64,000 bases of DNA from JAWKJY01 sp041393535 (GTDB lineage Bacteria > Actinomycetota > Thermoleophilia > Gaiellales > Gaiellaceae). The stretch's first letter is position 1; each line of letters begins with the position of its first letter. Under the pieces are notes generated by a model that did not search any database, was not told the origin of the DNA, and worked only from the letters and a program-made list of their open reading frames with translations. Positions 17,135 through 25,515 of this stretch are shown piece by piece. The DNA is taken from contig JAWKJY010000009.1 in the NCBI GenBank assembly GCA_041393535.1, positions 131,133-195,132 of the forward strand. Reading direction: 5' to 3'. The position numbers and the translations under genes are program-made.

Positions 17135-17824
17135 TCAGCCCGGGCGCGAGGCGTCGTGCAGCGCGGCCGGGTCGCGCAGGACGAGGGTGGCGCCCTCGCG
17201 GTCGACGAGGCCCTCGCGGCGGAGCTGCGAGAGGACGCGCGAGACGACCTCCCGCACCGAGCCGATCGCGTCCGCCACGTCCTGGTGGCTCGCGTGGACG
17301 ACGAGGCGCTCGCCCTCGCGCTCGGCCAGGTCGAGCAGGTGCCTCGCGACCCGCTGGCGGACGGTCAGGAAGACGTTCGCGCTGAGCAGGCTCGCGTTCT
17401 CGAAGACGCGGTCGGCGAGCTCGCGGGCGACGGCCCAGCTCGTCGCGGCGTCCTCCTCGGCGAGGGCGCGCAGTCGGTCGGCCGGCAGCCGCACGAGCCG
17501 GCACTCGGTGACCGCCTGGACGCCCGTCGGGCCGCCGCCGGCGACGACCGCCGGCAGCCCGAGCACGTCGCCGGGGGTCGCGTAGCGGATCGTCGCCTGG
17601 CGGCCCTGGGGCGAGCTGACGAACACGCGCAGCAGGCCCTCGACGACGAGCACGAGCGGCGCCGCCTCGCCCGGCAGCGTGCCCCGGTAGACGACGCTCC
17701 CGGCCGCGACGTCGACCTCGGCGGCCGCGTCGAGCAGGCTCGCCGCCACCCGGCGGGGCAGCTCGGCGAGGAAGCTCGCGCGCCATGCCTCCGCCGCGGC
17801 CCGCGAGAGCGCGCCCGTCGACAC
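17135..17824 (-). CDS. Crp/Fnr family transcriptional regulator
   Basis: This is a 229-residue regulator with an N-terminal cyclic-nucleotide-binding-like barrel (about residues 20-125, AAGSVVYRGTLPGEAAPLVL and GRQATIRYATPGDVLGLP) and a C-terminal winged helix (about 165-215, HASHQDVADAIGSVREVVSRVL). No Cys cluster for an Fnr-type iron-sulfur centre is present in the N-terminus, so it is not an oxygen sensor of the classical kind. GTG at 17824 lies four bases after the hyuB stop, so it is the last gene of the hydantoinase operon and may control it. Ligand unknown. Confidence 0.93.
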   Translation of the reverse strand: MSTGALSRAAAEAWRASFLAELPRRVAASLLDAAAEVDVAAGSVVYRGTLPGEAAPLVLVVEGLLRVFVSSPQGRQATIRYATPGDVLGLPAVVAGGGPTGVQAVTECRLVRLPADRLRALAEEDAATSWAVARELADRVFENASLLSANVFLTVRQRVARHLLDLAEREGERLVVHASHQDVADAIGSVREVVSRVLSQLRREGLVDREGATLVLRDPAALHDASRPG

Positions 17825-17828
17825 GGCG

Positions 17829-19592
17829 CTAGGCCCGTCGCGCCGCGCGCAGCCGCTCGGTCGCCTCGCGGTCGAGCGCCGGGCCGCCGGGCCCGTCCAC
17901 GAGCGCGACCGCGTAGACGTCGTGCGCCCGCTCCCGGGAGACCCAGCCGTCCAGGACGTCGTCGAGCACGGCCTCCGGGTCGCGCTCGTGCGGCGGCCCC
18001 CAGCCGCCGCCGCCGCCCTTGACGCTCGCGACGCGCTCGCCCGGCTGCAGCTCGAGCAGCGCGAGGGCGTCCGTCACGACCAGCTCGTCGGGCGTGCCCG
18101 GGCGCATGACGACGTGGCTCGGCGCGCCCGGCAGGCCGCCCGCGTAGCCGGGCAGCGGGTGCTCGTTGCAGACGACCGAGACGTTCGTGAAGGCCGGGTG
18201 CTCGCCGGTGACGCGGCAGCGCATGGCGAACGCGCCCGAGCCCCGCCAGCGGCCGGCCCCGCACGAGTCGTCGAGGTACTCGTACTGCTCGTAGAGGATC
18301 GGGAACTGGAGCTCCTGCGTCTCGCAGTTCGCGAAGGTGTGCTTCGCGACCGGGGCCGACCAGGCGCCCCAGCCGTCCTTGCCGTAGGCGCCGCCGTCGG
18401 CCGCGAGCGAGGCGCCGTACTCGAGCATGAAGTAGAAGTCGCCGCCGTAGCGGGCGTCGTGGCCGTACACGCTCAGGACGTTGAAGTGGATGCCGACGTT
18501 CCCGACGCGCTCGGGGACGAACTGCTCGAGCGCCCGCATCGTCGCCTCGCCCACGTGGCCGCCGATCACGACGGTCGAGAGCATCACCGGCGCCGGCGGC
18601 AGCGGGTTGACGACGCTCCCCTCGGGCGCGCGGATCTCGACCTGGCGGAAGACGCCCGAGTTGACGGGGATGTCGTCGTCGAAGGTCGCGTAGATCGCGG
18701 TCAGGACGTGCGAGGAGGTGTTGGGCAGGACGCTGTTGACGAAGCCGGCCGTCTGCGGGTCCGAGCCCTCGAAGTCGACGATCAGGCGGTCGTCCGCGAC
18801 CGTCACGGTCACGCGCACCGTCACGTCGCGCGTGCCGGCGAAGTCGTGGTCGAGCACGCACTCGCCGCGGTAGGAGCCGTCGGGCCAGGAGCGGACCATC
18901 TCCCGGAAGCGGGCGTTCGCGTAGTCGAGCGCGTGCTCGACGCCGGCCCTGACCGTCTCCGCGCCGTACTTCTCGATCAGCGCCTGCGTCCGGCGCGCGC
19001 CGACGTTGCAGCCGCCGACGAGCGCCATCAGGTCGCCGCGGAGGACCTTCTCCAGCCGCGAGTTGCCCGTGACGAGGTCCCACAGGTCATGGCGCACGGC
19101 GCCGCGCTCGAACAGGCGGATCGGCGGGATGCGGAAGCCCTCCTGCCAGGTGTCGCGGAGCTCGGGGCTGTAGCCGCCGGGGTAGGAGCCGCCGAAGTCC
19201 GACATGTGGGCCCGGATCGACGGGATGATCATCGTCCCGTCCGTCAGCGGCAGCGGGCGCATCATCGTCCAGTCGGCCGTGTGGCTGCCGCCCTCGTACG
19301 GGTCGTTGACGAGGAAGACGTCGCCGTCGTGGACGTCGTCGCCGAAGACCTCGAAGATGCGCTGCACGGACGTGACCGAGGCGAAGATGTGCGCGGGGAT
19401 CGCGCTCGCGCGCGCGATCAGGCTGACCTCGCTGCCGTCCCAGTAGAAGACGCCGGTCGAGTAGTCGTGCACCTCCTGGAAGAGCGGGTGCACGGCGGAG
19501 CGCTCGACGACGTCGCTCATCTCCTCCGACATGTGCTCGAAGGAGTCGCGCACGACCTGCATCGTGATCGGGTCGAACGGCCCGCCGCTCAT
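17829..19592 (-). CDS. hyuB: Hydantoinase B/oxoprolinase family protein
   Basis: This is a 587-residue full-length HyuB-type subunit that works with HyuA. The family's N-terminal FDPITMQVVRDSFEHMSEEM, LVNDPYEGGSHTADW (substrate/metal region), MSDFGGSYPGG, GAETVRAGVEHALDYA, and the C-terminal GGGGWGPPHERDPEAVLDDV are all present in order. The start at 19592 overlaps the end of a half-length paralogue by four bases. Gene order is hyuA, short hyuB, hyuB, Crp. Family reactions include ATP-dependent hydantoin opening, 5-oxoproline hydrolysis and ketone carboxylation; this one's substrate is not known. Confidence 0.95.
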   Translation of the reverse strand: MSGGPFDPITMQVVRDSFEHMSEEMSDVVERSAVHPLFQEVHDYSTGVFYWDGSEVSLIARASAIPAHIFASVTSVQRIFEVFGDDVHDGDVFLVNDPYEGGSHTADWTMMRPLPLTDGTMIIPSIRAHMSDFGGSYPGGYSPELRDTWQEGFRIPPIRLFERGAVRHDLWDLVTGNSRLEKVLRGDLMALVGGCNVGARRTQALIEKYGAETVRAGVEHALDYANARFREMVRSWPDGSYRGECVLDHDFAGTRDVTVRVTVTVADDRLIVDFEGSDPQTAGFVNSVLPNTSSHVLTAIYATFDDDIPVNSGVFRQVEIRAPEGSVVNPLPPAPVMLSTVVIGGHVGEATMRALEQFVPERVGNVGIHFNVLSVYGHDARYGGDFYFMLEYGASLAADGGAYGKDGWGAWSAPVAKHTFANCETQELQFPILYEQYEYLDDSCGAGRWRGSGAFAMRCRVTGEHPAFTNVSVVCNEHPLPGYAGGLPGAPSHVVMRPGTPDELVVTDALALLELQPGERVASVKGGGGGWGPPHERDPEAVLDDVLDGWVSRERAHDVYAVALVDGPGGPALDREATERLRAARRA

Positions 19593-20498
19593 CCGAGGCA
19601 GGCTTCCACGGCCGCGCGCACCTGGTCCGGCACGGGCCCGCCCGTCGCCGCCGGCTGGGTGCAGTGGACGACGCTGCCCGGGACGGTGAGCACCGTCAGC
19701 CCGGCGAGGACGGCGTGGTCGAGCGCGCAGCCGAGCCGGTCGGCGAGCGCCCGGGCGACCGCCGAGCACGTCGTCTCCCGCGTCGCGTTCGCGTGCGAGG
19801 GGCGCTGCGCGGACGAGCGGCGCAGGTCGAAGGTCGTCCCGGCGAGGCGCAGGACGACGTTGCCGACCGTCGCCTCGCGGGCCCGGCCGGCCAGCGCGCG
19901 CTGGACCGCGGCGCGTCCGTCGCCGAGCCGGAGGTCGAGGCCGTCGGCGCGATCGGCCAGGCGGAGCGCAGCGTCCAGCAACGCGACCGCGTCGACCTCG
20001 ATCAGCGCCGGCGTGCGGCTGTTCAGACGCAGGACGCGCAGCACGTCCGGGTCGGGCGAGCCGGCCCGGGCGAGCCGGACGGGCGTCAGGCGGACGCCCT
20101 CGGCGAAGAGGTCGAGCGCCTCGGGCACGTCGTTCCCGAGCCGTGTCCCGCCCACGTCGAAGGTGGGCGCGCAGGCCGCCGCCCAGCCGCCGCCGGCGCG
20201 CGGCGCCAGGACGATCAGGTCGGACACGCGCGTCCCGCCCGCGTAGGGGTCGTTGGTGAGCAGCGCGTCGCCGGGCGCGAGCCCGCCCGGGAACGCGGCG
20301 GCGCGGCCGGCCACGGCCTGGAGGTTCGCGATCGGCGCGGCGGCGGTCGCCGCCACGACCCGGCCCTGCTCGTCGAGGAGCGCCGCCGCGGCACGCGCGC
20401 GGTCGACGACGTTGGCCGACCCGAGGTCGGACGAGCGCGGCGACGGTCGAGCGGAGCGCTCCGCCGGCCGGCGCGGGCGGGGCCGCCTGCACCGTCAC
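19589..20498 (-). CDS. Half-length hydantoinase-B-like protein, one frame break
   Basis: This is about 303 residues (after one repair), roughly half of a normal HyuB. It retains the HyuB-like core: GSANVVDRARAAAALLDEQG, LQAVAGRAAAFPGG, ALLTNDPYAGGTRVSDL, FDVGGTRLGNDVPEALDLFAEGV, and a C-terminal ATVGNVVLRLAGT with ATRETTCSAVARALA. The GTG start at 20498 overlaps the hyuA stop (GTGA). The frame breaks near 20434, where LRSTVAALVR must join SDLGSANVV by one base. It lies between hyuA and a full hyuB in an operon and may form a heteromer, as accessory subunits do in acetophenone-carboxylase-like complexes. Substrate unknown. Confidence 0.8.
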
Positions 20499-22585
20499 GC
20501 GCGCGTCCCCACGCGCAGCTCGTAGGCGTCGTCGGGCAGCACCCGCACCGCGTCGCCGGGGTAGGCGACGATCGTGGTGTCGGGCTCCTCGACCACGAGC
20601 GGACCATACAGCTCGTCGCCCGGCCGGAGATCGGCGCCGCGGTACGTCGGGACGTCGACCGCGCCGCCCTGCTCCTCGAGGTAGACGGGGCGCGTCGCCG
20701 CGGGCCGCGGCCCGCTCTCGCGCTCCATCGGCGGCGCCGGCGTCGGCTCGGGCTTCGCGCGCACGACGCGCACGTCGACGCGGACGCCGAGCAGCTCGAC
20801 GTCCGACTCGGGCTTGGCGAACGTGTAGAGCCGCTCGTGCAGCTCGTGGAAGCCGGCGATCGTCCGGGCCAGGCAGTCGGCGTCGAAGTCGAGCAGCTCG
20901 GGGTCTCGCGGCCGCGCCCGGATCGCCGCCGGAGCGACCAGCTCGTGCGTCTGCGCGACGTAGTGCAGCTCGAAGAACGCCTCGAGCTGGACGTCGACCG
21001 CGGACTCGAGCGTCGAGCCCGCCTCCGCGAGCGCGTCCTGCGCCGCCGCGCGGAGCACCGCCTGCACCTCGGCCGGGTCGGCGGACGAGGCGCGCGCGTA
21101 CCAGCCGCGCGTTCGCGTCACCAGCACGTCGGAGAGCACGTCGCCGAGCGCGCAGAGCACCGACGCGGCGCGCGGCACGACGACCCGGCGGATCCCCAGC
21201 TCACGCGCGAGGCGCGACGCGTGGATCCCGCACGCGCCGCCGAACGCGATCAGGGCGAAGTCGCGGGGATCGTGGCCGCGCGAGATCGAGACCTCGCGGA
21301 TCCCGTTCGCCATCGCGTTGTTCACGATCCGGAAGATCCCGGCGGCCGCGTCGAGCGTGGACAGGCCGAGCGGCCGGCCCACGTGCTCGTCGATCGCGCG
21401 CGCGGCCGCGGCCCGGTCGAGCGCCATCGTCCCGCCGAGGAACGACGAATCGCCGAGCAGGCCGAGGACGAGGTTCGCGTCGGTCACGGTGGGGCGCGTC
21501 CCGCCGCGCCCGAAGCAGGCCGGGCCGGGCGAGGAGCCCGCGCTCTCGGGGCCGACGTGGAGCCGGCCGCCCGCGTCGACCCGGGCGAGCGAGCCGCCCC
21601 CCGCGCCGATCGCCTTCATGTCGAGCGTCGGGACGGCGATCCGGTATCGGCTCATCCAGCCGTCGGTCGAGACGATCGGCCGGCCGCCGTCGATCAGGCA
21701 GACGTCGAAGCTCGTGCCGCCCATGTCGGCCGTGATCGCGTTCGTCCCGGCCGCGATCCGCGCCCCGGCCGCGACGCCGCCCGCCGGCCCCGAGAGGACG
21801 AGCTGCGCGCCCGAGCGCGCGGCCCGCTCGACCGGGAGCATCCCGCCGTTCGCGGACATGATGAACAGCTCGCCGCCGAAGCCGCAGGCCGCGAGCTGCC
21901 GGGACAGGTGGCCCAGGTAGTGCTCGAGGCGCGGGGTGACGTAGGCGTCGACGACGGTCGCGCTCAGCCGCTCGAACTCCCGCACGCGCGGGAGCACCTC
22001 GTGCGAGAGCGAGACGTGCAGGTGCGGCGCGACCCGGTGGATCAGCTCGCGCGTGCGCAGCTCGTGCCCGGGGTGGAGGAACGAGAACAGGTAGCAGACC
22101 GCGATGCTCGTCACGCCCTGCGCGACGAGCTGCCGCGTCGCCGCCTCGACCTCGTCCTCGGCGAGCGGGACGAGCACGCGGCCGGCGGAGTCGACGCGCT
22201 CGGTGACCCCGATCCGGTCGCGGCGCCGGGCGATCGCCCGCGGCGCCGGCAGGCGGATGTCGAAGTCCGCCTCCTTGAAGCCGCGGCGCACGTCGAGGAC
22301 GTCGCGGAAGCCGCGCGTGGTGATCACGCCGGTGTGGGCGCCGTCGAGCTCGAGCATCGCGTTCGTCGGCACGGTCGTCCCGTGGACGACGTAGCCGGCG
22401 TCCTCGAGCAGCGCCCGGCGGTCGAGCCCGAGCCTCGCCGCGACGAGGCCCAGGGCGTCGAGCACGCCGACGGACTGGTCCTGCGGCGTGGAGGGCGCCT
22501 TGGCGGTCGTCACCCGGCCCGTCTCGTCGAGCGCGACGACGTCGGTGAACGTCCCTCCGACGTCGACTCCCAGCGCGTGGCTCAC
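20495..22585 (-). CDS. hyuA: Hydantoinase/oxoprolinase family protein A
   Basis: This is a 696-residue HyuA subunit, the usual length. It has GVDVGGTFTDVVALD at the N-terminus, VVHGTTVPTNAML, DMGGTSFDVCLI, AIGAGGGSLARVD, GPESAGSSPGPACFGRGG, and the C-terminal ELFGPLVVEEPDTTI-like segment (LYGPLVVEEPDTTIV). It binds ATP and the substrate in HyuA/HyuB complexes. GTG 22585 is the start with the family motif only four residues in; the upstream site is GCGGGG. It is the lead enzyme of a four-gene enzyme/regulator run and its stop overlaps the next start (GTGA). Substrate not determined. Confidence 0.95.
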   Translation of the reverse strand: MSHALGVDVGGTFTDVVALDETGRVTTAKAPSTPQDQSVGVLDALGLVAARLGLDRRALLEDAGYVVHGTTVPTNAMLELDGAHTGVITTRGFRDVLDVRRGFKEADFDIRLPAPRAIARRRDRIGVTERVDSAGRVLVPLAEDEVEAATRQLVAQGVTSIAVCYLFSFLHPGHELRTRELIHRVAPHLHVSLSHEVLPRVREFERLSATVVDAYVTPRLEHYLGHLSRQLAACGFGGELFIMSANGGMLPVERAARSGAQLVLSGPAGGVAAGARIAAGTNAITADMGGTSFDVCLIDGGRPIVSTDGWMSRYRIAVPTLDMKAIGAGGGSLARVDAGGRLHVGPESAGSSPGPACFGRGGTRPTVTDANLVLGLLGDSSFLGGTMALDRAAAARAIDEHVGRPLGLSTLDAAAGIFRIVNNAMANGIREVSISRGHDPRDFALIAFGGACGIHASRLARELGIRRVVVPRAASVLCALGDVLSDVLVTRTRGWYARASSADPAEVQAVLRAAAQDALAEAGSTLESAVDVQLEAFFELHYVAQTHELVAPAAIRARPRDPELLDFDADCLARTIAGFHELHERLYTFAKPESDVELLGVRVDVRVVRAKPEPTPAPPMERESGPRPAATRPVYLEEQGGAVDVPTYRGADLRPGDELYGPLVVEEPDTTIVAYPGDAVRVLPDDAYELRVGTRA

Positions 22586-22619
22586 CGTGCCCCGCCGCTC
22601 CCGCGCGCGTTGGCCGCCC

Positions 22620-23160
22620 TCACGCCTCCGAGACCTTGAACTCGCCCCGGCGCGGCTGGCGCACCAGCCCTGGTCGAGGTTCGTGATCATCTTGATGTCC
22701 GCGACGACGTGCGCGAACTTCCACTCGCCGTCGACCTTCGCGTACCGGTCGGTGTAGTTCGCGGTGACGAGCACGGCGTCCGGCGGTGCGCCCTCCTCCA
22801 GCCCGGTCATCGTCAGCAGGTCGAGCAGGAACCACGTGCCCGTCGCGGTCTGCCCGTCGTCGGCGACCTCGATCCGCGGCGAGATCATGAAGTGCTGCGC
22901 CCAGAGGATCTCGCTCGTCACGGTCTGCATGAGCTTCCGGATCGCCTCGCGCCCGTAGTGGTTGCCCAGGCCGTTCGACTCGGAAGATGCAGTCCTCCGT
23001 GTAGCTCGGCGATCCCGTCCGGGTCGAAGTCCTGGTCGCACAGGGTCGCGTAGCGCTCCTTGAGGTTGCGGATCGCCTCGATGTCCTCCAGCCGCTGAAG
23101 GCGGCGCTCGACCTCCTCCAGGCGCTCGAGCCGTCGCTCGATGGCGGCGAGATCGCTCAT
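22620..23160 (-). CDS. SnoaL/NTF2-like protein with coiled-coil N-terminus, frame breaks
   Basis: This is about 180 residues with an N-terminal charged helix (ERRLERLEEVERRLQRLEDIEAIRNLKERYATLCDQ read in two parts), likely a coiled coil, then a SnoaL-like fold: LGNHYGREAIRKLMQ, ISPRIEVADDGQTATGTWFLLDL, WKFAHVVADIKMITN, and a C-terminal GEFKVSEA. The coding segments lie in three frames, with breaks near 22985 and near 22660. The latter is repaired by one extra G (TGGTG to TGGGTG). ATG 23160 has GGAGGAGG upstream. It is the first gene of the hydantoinase operon. Confidence 0.82.
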
Positions 23161-23368
23161 GTGGCCTCCTCCCGTGATCGCCGAGCGGGCCGCTCGGGGC
23201 CGCGAGCTACACCAGCTGGCGGGTCGGGGAGCGTCTCGCCGCCGGCCCCGCGGCCCGACCGGCCGACGGCCTCGCGCGGGCGCCGACGCCCCCCTGGACG
23301 CGCCCCGGGGTCGCCGGCGGAGCGACCAGGTGGCCGGCCCGGCTGGACACGTGGAAGGAGGAAGCGAC

Positions 23369-24327
23369 GTGACGCAGACCCTCGGCGAGCTGCTGCAGGG
23401 CGCTCCGAGCAACTGGGGCCGGTGGGGCCCGACGACGAGCTCGGCTGCCTGAACCACCTCGGGCCCGCCGAGGTCCTGCGCGGCGCCGCGGAGATCCGTG
23501 AGGGGCGCGTTCTCACCCTCGGCGCGCCGATCGCGCACCCGGGCGGCGACCCGGCCTTCCCCGGGCTCGGCCGCGACGCGCCGAGCCGCACGACGTGCGT
23601 CGACTACCACCACTTCCGCTCCGGCGAGATGCAGACGCTCCCTGGCGGGTTCGAGTGGGCGGACGACGTGATCGCGCTCGGCACGCACGCGGGCACGCAC
23701 GTCGACGCGCTCGGGCACGCGTGGTACGACGGCCGCTGCTGGAACGGCTACCCCGCCGAGGTGACGGTCGGCCGGATGCAGAAGGCGAGCGTCCTGCCGA
23801 TCGCCGAGCACGGGATCGTCGGCCGGGGCGTCCTGCTCGACGTGGCGCGCTTCCGCGGCAAGCCGCACCTCGACCGGGGCGAGCCGTTCACGCTCGACGA
23901 CCTGCTCGGCGCCGTCGAGCGGCAGGGCCTCGACCTGCGGCCGCACGACGTCACGCTCGTCCGCACGGGGGCGCTCGGCCAGTTCTACGCGCTCGGGCCG
24001 GAGGCCTACCTCGCCCCGCCGTTCCGTGAGACCGGGCTCGCCTACACGCCCGAGCTCGTGCGCTGGTACCAGGAGCTCGAGCTGCCGTTCTTCGGCACGG
24101 ACACGATCTCGAACGAGTACACGGACTGGGAGCGCACGGGCTACGTCGCGCCGCTCCACGCCGCGCTGATGCGCAACCTCGGGGTGCTGTTCGCCGAGAT
24201 CCTCTGGCTCGACGACCTCGCCGACGCCTGCGCGGAGTCCGGGCGCTGGTCGTTCCTCTTCTGCGCCGCGCCGCTCAAGGTCGTCGACGGCACCGCGGCG
24301 CTCGTGAACCCGGTGGCGATCCTCTAG
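23369..24327 (+). CDS. Cyclase family protein (kynurenine-formamidase-like), one frame break
   Basis: This is about 319 residues of the cyclase/kynurenine formamidase fold. The metal motif HxGTHxD appears as HAGTHVDALGH, preceded by FEWADDVIALGT and followed by RGVLLDVARF and VTLVRTGALGQFY. GTG 23369 has AGGAGG seven bases upstream. The frame breaks near 23428, joining NWGRWG to PDDELGCLNHLGP; one extra G in a GGGG run restores it. It is divergent from the hydantoinase operon (spacer 23161-23368). It may hydrolyse an amide or isomerise a cyclic product of the neighbouring pathway. The stop abuts an inverted repeat. Confidence 0.87.
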
Positions 24328-24401
24328 GGCTGTCCGGAAGGGGATCGCCCCGCCGCTTCCCGCCGCGTCGCGGCGGGCCTGCGAGGCGTTCCGGACAGCC
24401 C
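24327..24401. repeat. Short inverted-repeat element with 13-bp perfect ends
   Basis: The ends GGGCTGTCCGGAA (24327-24339) and TTCCGGACAGCCC (24389-24401) are perfect 13-bp inverted repeats 49 bp apart, with an inner palindrome CCCGCCGCG-T-CGCGGCGGG. The left arm overlaps the last base of the cyclase stop. It can be read as a complex terminator or as a tiny MITE-like remnant. It encodes nothing. Confidence 0.7.
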
Positions 24402-24939
24402 CTCGGGCTGGTGGCCTCCGTCTGGCGGGCGACCGCGCCGTGCGGCGGGGCGCAGCCCGCCCGCCAGAGAAGAGCCGACGGAGGCCGAACCTGGATCGAC
24501 GCCCGCGGCTGCGGCGTGCGCGGACGTCCCCTCCCAGGTACGGCCAGCGTACGACGCTCGCGGTCCGGCCTGCAATGGGACATCGGTCCTAGGACCGGCG
24601 CGGGTGGGGCAGGCCGCCGCCGGGCCGGCAGCACCGCGGGTCCGTCGCGGCGTCCCGGCCAGACGGCGCTCCCGCGGGGCGATCGGCATGGGGGCCGGCG
24701 CAGGCGACGCCGGCATCGGCCGGGATCGGGCAGGATCGGGTGGATGCGGGCGCGCACGATCGGAGTCGTCGAGAGCGAGCACGGTCGTCCGGCCAGCTGG
24801 CACGGGAGACCTGGGCTCGGGACGGAGCGGGCCCCGCCGGTCCTTCGCGCCTCCATCGCCCGCGGCGACGTCGAGCCGACCGGCCCGGGTGCGGCTCCGC
24901 GGCCGGGGGGGGGGGCGCCGGCCGATCTTGGAGCGGCGG
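24402..24939. other. Gene-poor spacer of about 540 bp
   Basis: No open reading frame here has coding-like codon use, and the long frames are arginine- and proline-rich translations of GC-biased DNA. It contains the palindrome CGGTCCTAGGACCG (24584-24597), a GGGAC-N4-GTCC pair at 24578-24589, and a run of 11 Gs (24905-24915) about 25 bp before the zinc-finger gene start. It probably holds that gene's promoter, but no convincing -35/-10 pair is seen. Confidence 0.6.
24584..24597. promoter_or_regulatory. 14-bp perfect palindrome, possible operator
   Basis: CGGTCCTAGGACCG is a perfect palindrome, and the adjoining GGGACATCGGTCC has the half-site spacing of a DosR/DevR-type box (GGGAC-N4-GTCC). 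The core GTCCTAGGAC recurs at 33173-33182, upstream of the glyco-operon. Both lie in non-coding DNA. The regulator is unknown. Confidence 0.4.
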
Positions 24940-25308
24940 GTGAGCCGCGACGAGACCTCCGGCCGTCCGGGCGGCATCCGTCCCGCGCGCGAGCGGCGCA
25001 CGTGGCAGGGCGCCGTGTGCGGTGCGGACGCCGGGTCGATCGTCCTGTACGACGACGGGCGCCTCGAGCGGGACGCGTTCACGAGCGGCCTGAGCATGCG
25101 CGGCGGGCCGGGCGTCGCCGCCGCGCTCGACGACGCGGCCGCGCTGTTCGCGCTCGACCTCGAGCTCGTGCCCTGGTGGTGCCCCGGGTGCGCCGCCTCG
25201 TACTGCGGCGCGCACTGGTCGCACTGGCCGGTCTTCGACGACGAGGGCTTCCTCGACTGCATCCGCGGCTGCTGCCCGCACGGGCACGAGCGGATGCTCG
25301 AGGACTGA
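24940..25308 (+). CDS. Uncharacterised protein with Cys/His-rich C-terminus
   Basis: This is a 122-residue protein not assigned to a named family. The C-terminal third has a dense Cys/His pattern: CPGC at 81-84, C89, H92, H95, then DCIRGCCPHGHERML with C107, C111, C112, H114 and H116, which suggests two metal sites. The N-terminal part is charged and the middle has AALDDAAALFALDLELVPW. GTG 24940 is preceded by GGAG; the frame is open upstream but looks non-coding. It is followed by a hairpin and a convergent baeRF operon. Function unknown. Confidence 0.75.
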   Translation: MSRDETSGRPGGIRPARERRTWQGAVCGADAGSIVLYDDGRLERDAFTSGLSMRGGPGVAAALDDAAALFALDLELVPWWCPGCAASYCGAHWSHWPVFDDEGFLDCIRGCCPHGHERMLED

Positions 25309-25330
25309 GCGCGTGGGGCCCGGCGCGCTC
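25307..25330. terminator. Hairpin between convergent genes
   Basis: GAGCGCG (25307-25313) pairs perfectly with CGCGCTC (25324-25330) around a 10-base loop that itself contains GGGCCC. It overlaps the stop of the Cys/His-rich gene and ends two bases before the end of the convergent small gene, so it may act on both strands. Confidence 0.45.
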
Positions 25331-25332
25331 CC

Positions 25333-25515
25333 TCACTGGTTCCACTTGTCGGCCGTCTTCTTGCCGTGACCGCTGCTCTTGGCGCGCACGCTGGTCACGT
25401 CCTGCGGCGTTCGCGGGTCGGCGAGCGCGCGCTCCTGCTGCTCGATCGCGGCGTCCTCGAGCCGGCGACCGCGGGACGTGCCGAAGCGGGCGAGCCGGCG
25501 CAGGAACCGGTTCAC
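25333..25515 (-). CDS. Small basic protein coupled to the baeRF gene
   Basis: This is a 60-residue charged ORF: NRFLRRLARFGTSRGRRLED, then helical AAIEQQERALADPRTPQD and a lysine-rich end ending KKTADKWNQ. The GTG start overlaps the stop of the upstream gene (GTGA), so it is probably translated with it. Composition (Lys near the end, varied residues) is unlike the shadow frames. No family recognised; a nucleic-acid-binding role is only a guess from charge. Confidence 0.6.
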   Translation of the reverse strand: MNRFLRRLARFGTSRGRRLEDAAIEQQERALADPRTPQDVTSVRAKSSGHGKKTADKWNQ

